NCBI GenBank assembly: GCA_002350525.1 | Contig: DEFA01000029.1 | Location: 1-28,544 of the forward strand | DNA length: 28,544 bases | Direction: 5' to 3' | Source of the DNA: Lachnospiraceae bacterium UBA2864 | GTDB taxonomy: Bacteria > Bacillota > Clostridia > Lachnospirales > Lachnospiraceae | In this document: in pieces, positions 24,129-28,544 of the stretch | Position numbering within the stretch: position 1 is the stretch's first letter | How the letters are laid out: each line of letters opens with the position of its first letter | Made by a program: the position numbers and the translations under genes | Notes under the pieces: model-generated | The model's input: the letters and a program-made list of their open reading frames with translations, nothing else | Told to the model about the DNA's origin: nothing | The model's database searches: none

Positions 24129-24174
24129 AGAGCAGATAAGCTGTGGATTTATTCGCATGCTTGTCTGCTCTTTT
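24129..24174 (+). terminator. Rho-independent terminator after rpmE
   Basis: AGAGCAGATAAGC (24129-24141) pairs with GCTTGTCTGCTCT (24159-24171) with one mismatch around 17 bases, followed by TTT. It is the best terminator in the window. Confidence 0.92.
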
Positions 24175-24229
24175 ACATTGAATGAAACTGCTCTTTTGTT
24201 TTTGGTGCATTTGGAAAAGGAAGACAACT

Positions 24230-25168
24230 ATGAAAAGGGTAAGTATTGGCGGGCAGGCGGTGCTTGAAGGCATCATGATGAAGGGCCCCGAATCCTATGC
24301 TCTTGCGGTCAGGAAACCTGACAAAGAGATAGATGTTCAGGTAACACCATATAAATCAATGGGTGAAAAGCATAAGCCTGCAAACATTCCCATAGTAAGG
24401 GGAGTGGTGAATTTTATAGAATCACTTTATATAGGAATGAGTACTCTTATGAAGTCCTCCGAATATTTTGAAGAGGAAGAAGAGACATCGAAGAAGGATT
24501 CCGGGAAAGAGAAAACTTCGGAGAAGAGTGAAAATAAGGCATCACTTATTTTTACACTTATAGTATCGCTGGCGATAGCAATCGGAGTCTTTATGCTTCT
24601 TCCTGCATTTATAGCGAAGCTTATCTTCAGTGAGGAAACAAGCAGTCTTCTCGTAAATCTTACGGAAGGTGTGATGAGACTTGTTATCTTTCTTCTGTAT
24701 GTGGCACTCATTTCGAAGATGGAAGATATTAAGAGAACCTTTATGTATCACGGTGCTGAGCATAAGACCATTAACTGCCTTGAAGCGGGAGATGATCTGA
24801 CTGTAGAGAACGTGAGACGTCATACAAGGTTCCATAAAAGATGCGGAACAAGCTTTATTTTTATAGTAATGATAGTCAGCATTGTTGTATTTATGTTTGT
24901 TAAGACCGATACAATGTGGCTCAGACTTCTTTCGAGACTTCTGCTTATACCTGTTATCGCAGGTATTTCATATGAGTTTATAAGATATGCTGGACGTCAC
25001 ACCAATGCCTGTTCGAGGATATTGTCACAGCCGGGACTCTGGGTTCAGAGGCTTACGACCAAGGAGCCGGATGACAGTATGATAGAAGTAGCGATAAAGT
25101 CGGTCGAAGCGGTTATCGACTGGCATGAATATGTAAAATGTGTCAGAGAAGATTCCTTTGAGAAGTGA
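24230..25168 (+). CDS. DUF1385 family membrane protein (YqhQ-like)
   Basis: The 312-residue protein belongs to DUF1385 (B. subtilis YqhQ), a conserved membrane family of unknown biochemical role, found beside prmC and prfA in many Clostridia. Signatures: SIGGQAVLEGIMMKGP at 5-20, IPIVRGVVNFIESL near 53-66 and YHGAEHKTINCLEAG at 173-187 followed by RCGTSF (204-209). Hydrophobic segments lie at about 105-135, 142-163, 208-225 and 229-250. An acidic, Lys-rich stretch (80-103) sits before the first. ATG 24230 is chosen because AAAGGAAG lies upstream and the motif normally begins at residue 5-8; the ATG at 24182 overlaps the rpmE terminator tail. The His-rich EHKT motif suggests metal binding, but this is inference. 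The next gene overlaps or touches its stop. Confidence 0.93.
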   Translation: MKRVSIGGQAVLEGIMMKGPESYALAVRKPDKEIDVQVTPYKSMGEKHKPANIPIVRGVVNFIESLYIGMSTLMKSSEYFEEEEETSKKDSGKEKTSEKSENKASLIFTLIVSLAIAIGVFMLLPAFIAKLIFSEETSSLLVNLTEGVMRLVIFLLYVALISKMEDIKRTFMYHGAEHKTINCLEAGDDLTVENVRRHTRFHKRCGTSFIFIVMIVSIVVFMFVKTDTMWLRLLSRLLLIPVIAGISYEFIRYAGRHTNACSRILSQPGLWVQRLTTKEPDDSMIEVAIKSVEAVIDWHEYVKCVREDSFEK

Positions 25169-25179
25169 GGATGAAGATT

Positions 25180-26085
25180 ATGGCGGAGGATATGAAGAAG
25201 AGTTCCACCATAGGCGGATTAATGCTTGAGAGCCGGAAGAAACTTTCGGACGCCGGAATAGAAAATGCGGCTGGAGAGGTTCGTGATATAATGATGCATC
25301 TTCTGGGAGTCGGTTCCGCGAAACTTTTTATGATGGAAACGGAAACTCCTTCCGATAAAGTAGAGGAAATCTTTTCTTCTATAATAGAGAAGAGATGTAC
25401 TCATTATCCGGTCCAGTATATACTAGGAAGCACCTGCTTTTTGGGATATGATTTTCTCTGCAGAGAAAATGTTCTTATACCGAGATTCGATACGGAGAAT
25501 CTGGTGGCGGCTGCGGTTTCTGCGGTGAGCGGGCGGACCGAACCTCTTAGAGTGCTTGATATGTGCACAGGTTCGGGATGTATAGGGATATCCTATTTTC
25601 TCGAAAGAGAAAAGCTCGGAGTGAGTGATTGCGTAACTCTTACGGATATATCGAAGGACGCTTTGACACTCGCAAGAGATAATGCGAGGAAACTGACGGG
25701 CTGCCTGGCAGAAGATGAAATGTCTCCGGGGATCACAGTGAAGCATTCTGATCTGTTTGAGGAACTGACGGGTAACAGGTATGATGTATTTCTTACCAAC
25801 CCTCCATATATTCCTACGGATGTATGCGATACGCTTATGAAGGATGTACGGGATTATGAGCCGAGACTGGCCCTTGACGGAGAGTCGGACGGCCTTGCAT
25901 TTTACAGGAAAATAATAGATGAGATGGGCGAATACCTGAATGAGGGAGCGCACATTTTTATGGAAATCGGTTATGATCAGTATCCGGCGGTGAGCGAACT
26001 GCTTTCGGCCCGCGGATATAATGATATAGATGTGATTCGCGACTTAAACGGTCTCGACCGTGTTGTGTCGTGTGTAAAACGGTAA
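25180..26085 (+). CDS. prmC: Peptide chain release factor N5-glutamine methyltransferase
   Basis: PrmC (HemK) uses S-adenosylmethionine to methylate the Gln of the GGQ motif in release factors 1 and 2; its substrate RF1 is encoded by the next gene. About 301 residues. An N-terminal helical substrate-binding domain (1-85) is followed by a Rossmann methyltransferase with VLDMCTGSGCIGIS at 125-138 and the catalytic NPPY at 207-210. PRFDTE at 101-106 stands for the usual PRPDTE. Starts at 25165 (GTG), 25171, 25180 and 25192 are in frame; 25180 has GAGG at a 9-nt spacing and is preferred, with some doubt. prfA begins 12 nt after its stop. Confidence 0.95.
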   Translation: MAEDMKKSSTIGGLMLESRKKLSDAGIENAAGEVRDIMMHLLGVGSAKLFMMETETPSDKVEEIFSSIIEKRCTHYPVQYILGSTCFLGYDFLCRENVLIPRFDTENLVAAAVSAVSGRTEPLRVLDMCTGSGCIGISYFLEREKLGVSDCVTLTDISKDALTLARDNARKLTGCLAEDEMSPGITVKHSDLFEELTGNRYDVFLTNPPYIPTDVCDTLMKDVRDYEPRLALDGESDGLAFYRKIIDEMGEYLNEGAHIFMEIGYDQYPAVSELLSARGYNDIDVIRDLNGLDRVVSCVKR

Positions 26086-26097
26086 AGGAGAAAAGCT

Positions 26098-27174
26098 ATG
26101 TTTGACAAGTTAGAGGAATTAGTCGCAAAGCTGGAGGAAATCATGAAAGAACTTTCTGATCCGGATGTTGTAAACGATCAGCAGAGATTCAAAAAGCTCA
26201 TGAAAGAGCAGAGCGATATTACTCCGGTAGTGGAAAAGTACAACGAGTACAAGAAGGCAAAACAGGATGAAGAAGACAGCCTTCTTATTCTCGATGAAGA
26301 AAATGATGAAGAAATGCGTGAGCTTGCAAAGGAGGAACTTACTGAAGCAAAACGTGCGATAGAGAGATGTGAAAATGAACTTAAGGTTCTCCTTCTTCCG
26401 AAGGATGCAAATGATGACAAGAACGTTGTTGTCGAGATCAGAGCAGGTGTAGGCGGAGAAGAAGCTGCACTTTTTGCAGGAGAGCTTTTCAGAATGTATC
26501 AGCATTATGCAGATAAGAAGAGATGGCAGACAGAGATTCTTTCTATGGATGATACGGGAATAGGCGGAATAAAGGATGCTACATTTATGATCAAGGGACG
26601 CGGTGCTTTCTCAAAACTTAAGTATGAGAGTGGTGTACACCGTGTACAGAGAGTGCCTGATACAGAGTCGGGCGGAAGAATTCATACATCGGCAGCATCC
26701 GTTGCTATCATGCCTGAGGCAGAAGAAGTGGATGTTAAGATAGAAGATAAGGATATCCGTATCGATGTCATGAGAGCATCAGGTAACGGTGGACAGTGCG
26801 TAAATACAACGGACTCTGCGGTCCGTCTTACTCACTATCCGACAGGTATCGTTATCTACAGCCAGACAGAGAAGTCTCAGATTCAGAATAAGGCTAAGGC
26901 TTTCGCGCTCCTCAGAACAAAGCTCTACGATTTAGAGCTCCAGAAGGCCCATGATGCAGAAGCATCAGCCAGAAAGAGCCAGATAGGATCGGGAGACAGA
27001 TCTGAGAAGGTAAGAACCTATAATTTCCCTCAGGGACGTGTTACAGACCATAGAATAAAACTTACATCATATAGATTACAGGAAGTCCTTAACGGAGACA
27101 TCGATGAATTCATAGATGCTCTTACTGCAGCAGATCAGGCTGCAAAACTTGCCGGAATGGAGGGACAGGAGTAA
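26098..27174 (+). CDS. prfA: Peptide chain release factor 1
   Basis: RF1 reads UAA and UAG in the ribosomal A site and triggers release of the finished protein. The 358 residues match the family length. Seen: helical domain 1 (1-95), the stop-codon-reading PxT tripeptide as PDT at 187-189 (this separates it from RF2, which has SPF) and the GGQ motif at 231-233 inside GNGGQCVN. The Gln233 is the target of PrmC. AAAGGAGAAAAGCT precedes the ATG, and the gene lies 12 nt after prmC. A membrane protein gene follows after 2 nt. Confidence 0.98.
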   Translation: MFDKLEELVAKLEEIMKELSDPDVVNDQQRFKKLMKEQSDITPVVEKYNEYKKAKQDEEDSLLILDEENDEEMRELAKEELTEAKRAIERCENELKVLLLPKDANDDKNVVVEIRAGVGGEEAALFAGELFRMYQHYADKKRWQTEILSMDDTGIGGIKDATFMIKGRGAFSKLKYESGVHRVQRVPDTESGGRIHTSAASVAIMPEAEEVDVKIEDKDIRIDVMRASGNGGQCVNTTDSAVRLTHYPTGIVIYSQTEKSQIQNKAKAFALLRTKLYDLELQKAHDAEASARKSQIGSGDRSEKVRTYNFPQGRVTDHRIKLTSYRLQEVLNGDIDEFIDALTAADQAAKLAGMEGQE

Positions 27175-27176
27175 AA

Positions 27177-27992
27177 ATGGGACGAGAGAAGCTGTTTGAG
27201 TCTATCAGAAAAGGTGCTAAGGGTCTTATAGCCGGAGGTATTATTCTGGTTACTTTATTTGGATTATTGGCATTATTACTGTTTGCGGTTTACTGTGATG
27301 AGAAAGACGGATCTATTCTTGTAGGAGTGTTCATACTCCTTGTTATTGCGGGATTATGTTCTCTTCTTATAGTGAAGGGTGTTAAATTGAAGAAGCATCC
27401 GGAGACACATAAAGTATTTAAGAGAAATCCTGATCTTCTCTTTCAGGCTGATGAGCTTTTTAAAGGAATCAGATATCAGGATAAGTACGTTATTCTTTCT
27501 GACAGGGTAGTTGCAAATGCGAGCGACCTGACGCAGATGGCATTTACAAATGAAGTGTTTATGGTATATGTATATAAACAGACAACTAACTTCGTGACTA
27601 CTACAAAGCAGCTTATCCTTGCTACGGCCAGAGGGGAGATTACTCTTAATATCTATGGCTTAAAGGATGAGGCTATAAACAGGATCGCGGGTACGGTTGC
27701 AGCTGCATGTCCATATGCAAGATTCGGATATAGTAATGACAATCTTAAATATCTCGGACAGATGAGAGCTGTATGGGATCAGAAGAAGGCTGAGCAACAG
27801 ATGGGTATCAGTCCTCAGCAGAAGCAACAGCAGGCTATTCAGCGCCAGATGGCTGTTGCAAACGGTCAGCAGTATGATCCTGACCAGACCTTCGGTACAC
27901 AGGGAAATGTGCAGAATTACAATACCCAAGGATATGTCAATCAGGCAAATGATGCGCAGGCGTATAGTAATCAGACATATAATAATCAGTAA
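27177..27992 (+). CDS. Two-helix membrane protein with Gln/Asn-rich tail, unknown function
   Basis: This 271-residue product belongs to no family that I recognise. Two hydrophobic segments at about 15-38 and 47-66 form a hairpin, followed by a soluble domain of about 125 residues (75-200) with alternating beta-type stretches such as KYVILSDRVVAN and FMVYVYKQTTNFVTTTKQLIL, which recalls PH-like domains (an inference). From about 203 the sequence is low in complexity and rich in Gln, Asn and Tyr, with pieces like QQKQQQ and NQTYNNQ. Translation is likely coupled to prfA: it begins 2 nt after the prfA stop, with the ribosome site AGGGACAGGAG inside the prfA end. A strong terminator ends the transcript. 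Base usage is like its neighbours. Confidence 0.8.
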   Translation: MGREKLFESIRKGAKGLIAGGIILVTLFGLLALLLFAVYCDEKDGSILVGVFILLVIAGLCSLLIVKGVKLKKHPETHKVFKRNPDLLFQADELFKGIRYQDKYVILSDRVVANASDLTQMAFTNEVFMVYVYKQTTNFVTTTKQLILATARGEITLNIYGLKDEAINRIAGTVAAACPYARFGYSNDNLKYLGQMRAVWDQKKAEQQMGISPQQKQQQAIQRQMAVANGQQYDPDQTFGTQGNVQNYNTQGYVNQANDAQAYSNQTYNNQ

Positions 27993-28003
27993 TTAGAATA
28001 AAG

Positions 28004-28037
28004 GCAGGTTATGTAGCGGTTTACATAACCTGCTGTT
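28004..28037 (+). terminator. Rho-independent terminator of the DUF1385-prmC-prfA transcript
   Basis: GCAGGTTATGT (28004-28014) and ACATAACCTGC (28023-28033) are perfect 11-bp arms around 8 bases, followed by TGTTTTGT. It lies 11 nt past the stop of the Gln/Asn-rich protein gene. Confidence 0.9.
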
Positions 28038-28163
28038 TTGTATTTCATCCGAAATAATGATGATTATACAGATGGGCACATGATAAAATGAATGCGTGAT
28101 TTGAGTTAGCGGTCATAAAGATCGCATAGTATTTATATGATTATCAGAAGGAGGTATAAGGGC

Positions 28164-28370
28164 ATGGCAGGTTTTCAGGGAAGCGTTTCAAGTACAGTAG
28201 GGCAGGCATCAGGCGGAAAGTGGATCACCTATACGATCCAGAGAGGCGATAACCTCACAAATATCGGAAAGAGATTCGGGGTTTCCGTAAATGATCTTGT
28301 TGCTTGGAACAATATAAAAAATCCGGATCTTATCTATGCAGGTGATACACTTAAGATCAAGCAGGGATAA
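28164..28370 (+). CDS. Minimal LysM-domain protein without signal peptide
   Basis: The product has 68 residues. One LysM domain fills about 22-66 (ITYTIQRGDNLTNIGKRF, then VNDLVAWNN, then IYAGDTLKI), preceded by a short Gly/Ser-rich head. LysM binds the sugar chains of peptidoglycan or chitin. ATG 28164 is chosen because AAGGAGGT (28147-28154) lies 9 nt upstream; the longer frame from 28137 would place this site inside the gene. No signal peptide, anchor or second domain is present, so how it would reach the wall is unclear. It may act inside the cell, leave by lysis or a non-classical route, or serve as a scaffold as LysM proteins do in phage tails and spore coats. It stands alone, with terminators on both sides. 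Confidence 0.85.
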   Translation: MAGFQGSVSSTVGQASGGKWITYTIQRGDNLTNIGKRFGVSVNDLVAWNNIKNPDLIYAGDTLKIKQG

Positions 28371-28402
28371 GAAGAGAAGCAATAAAAAACTTATGTAATC
28401 CG

Positions 28403-28438
28403 AGAGCCTTGAAGATTTAAACTTTGAGGCTCTTTTTT
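28403..28438 (+). terminator. Rho-independent terminator after the LysM gene
   Basis: AGAGCCT (28403-28409) pairs with AGGCTCT (28427-28433); the stem extends inwards by TGAAG/CTTTG with two wobble pairs. Five further T follow. Confidence 0.88.
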
Positions 28439-28463
28439 CGACAAAATTTACGGCAAAATAAAC

Positions 28464-28528
28464 TCAAAAAAATTTTTTAAAAAAATTTGAAAAAAGTGGT
28501 TGACTTTTAGTTTTCATAGTTGTATTAT
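28464..28528 (+). promoter_or_regulatory. Strong promoter with A/T tract, target outside the window
   Basis: TTGACT (28500-28505) and TATTAT (28523-28528) are exactly 17 bp apart, each one base from consensus. The 35 bases before it are phased A and T runs like an UP element or bent DNA. No start codon or ribosome site follows in the last 16 bases. Its strength suggests a stable-RNA or other highly expressed gene, but this cannot be seen here. Confidence 0.75.
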
Positions 28529-28544
28529 GTACAAGCTGTCGCTG

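Overview
The window looks like a chromosomal segment of a Gram-positive anaerobe of the class Clostridia, most likely Lachnospiraceae and possibly Butyrivibrio or Pseudobutyrivibrio. The reasons are moderate-to-low GC, strong AGGAGG-type ribosome binding sites, a secreted lipoprotein GH9 cellulase, several c-di-GMP enzymes, BcrA-type ABC exporters, and the conserved order rpmE - DUF1385 - prmC - prfA. The genus is an inference. There is no sign of phage, insertion sequence, CRISPR array, tRNA or rRNA gene.

Left part (1-7.65 kb), envelope and defence-like genes. On the minus strand lie an ABC ATPase behind a promoter covered by a periodic operator-like array, a LytTR DNA-binding regulator paired with a small four-helix membrane protein, and a CPBP intramembrane protease. 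Divergent from these on the plus strand is a tight set of one ABC ATPase, two paralogous ABC-2 permeases and a membrane-anchored S41 peptidase. Its 3' end meets a LysR gene across a block of two inverted families of 30-39 nt repeats.

Middle (7.9-12.3 kb), methionine synthesis. A LysR regulator is divergent from metE and metF. The shared intergenic region carries several inverted repeats, one lying exactly between the -35 and -10 boxes of metE.

12.4-17.9 kb: a 796-residue protein that joins receiver, GGDEF, degenerate GGDEF, second receiver and HD-GYP domains, so it has both making and breaking modules for c-di-GMP. It is followed by surE and a lipoprotein CBM-GH9 cellulase.

17.9-23.8 kb: a tightly packed five-gene operon: membrane diguanylate cyclase, CbxX-type AAA+ ATPase with an unassigned N-terminal domain, four-helix membrane protein with a TPR-like tail, aldo/keto reductase, and a two-helix channel-like protein with KTN/TrkA-like and RyR-like cytoplasmic domains. 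This is the best candidate for an undescribed system.

23.8-28.5 kb, housekeeping: rpmE with a structured leader and strong terminator, DUF1385, prmC, prfA, a two-helix membrane protein with a Gln/Asn-rich tail, and a 68-residue LysM protein without a signal peptide. The window ends in a very good promoter whose gene lies outside.

Several starts were moved from the longest open frame on ribosome-binding-site evidence (ABC ATPase 3278, second permease 5022, S41 peptidase 5849, c-di-GMP protein 12403, DUF1385 24230, prmC 25180, LysM 28164).
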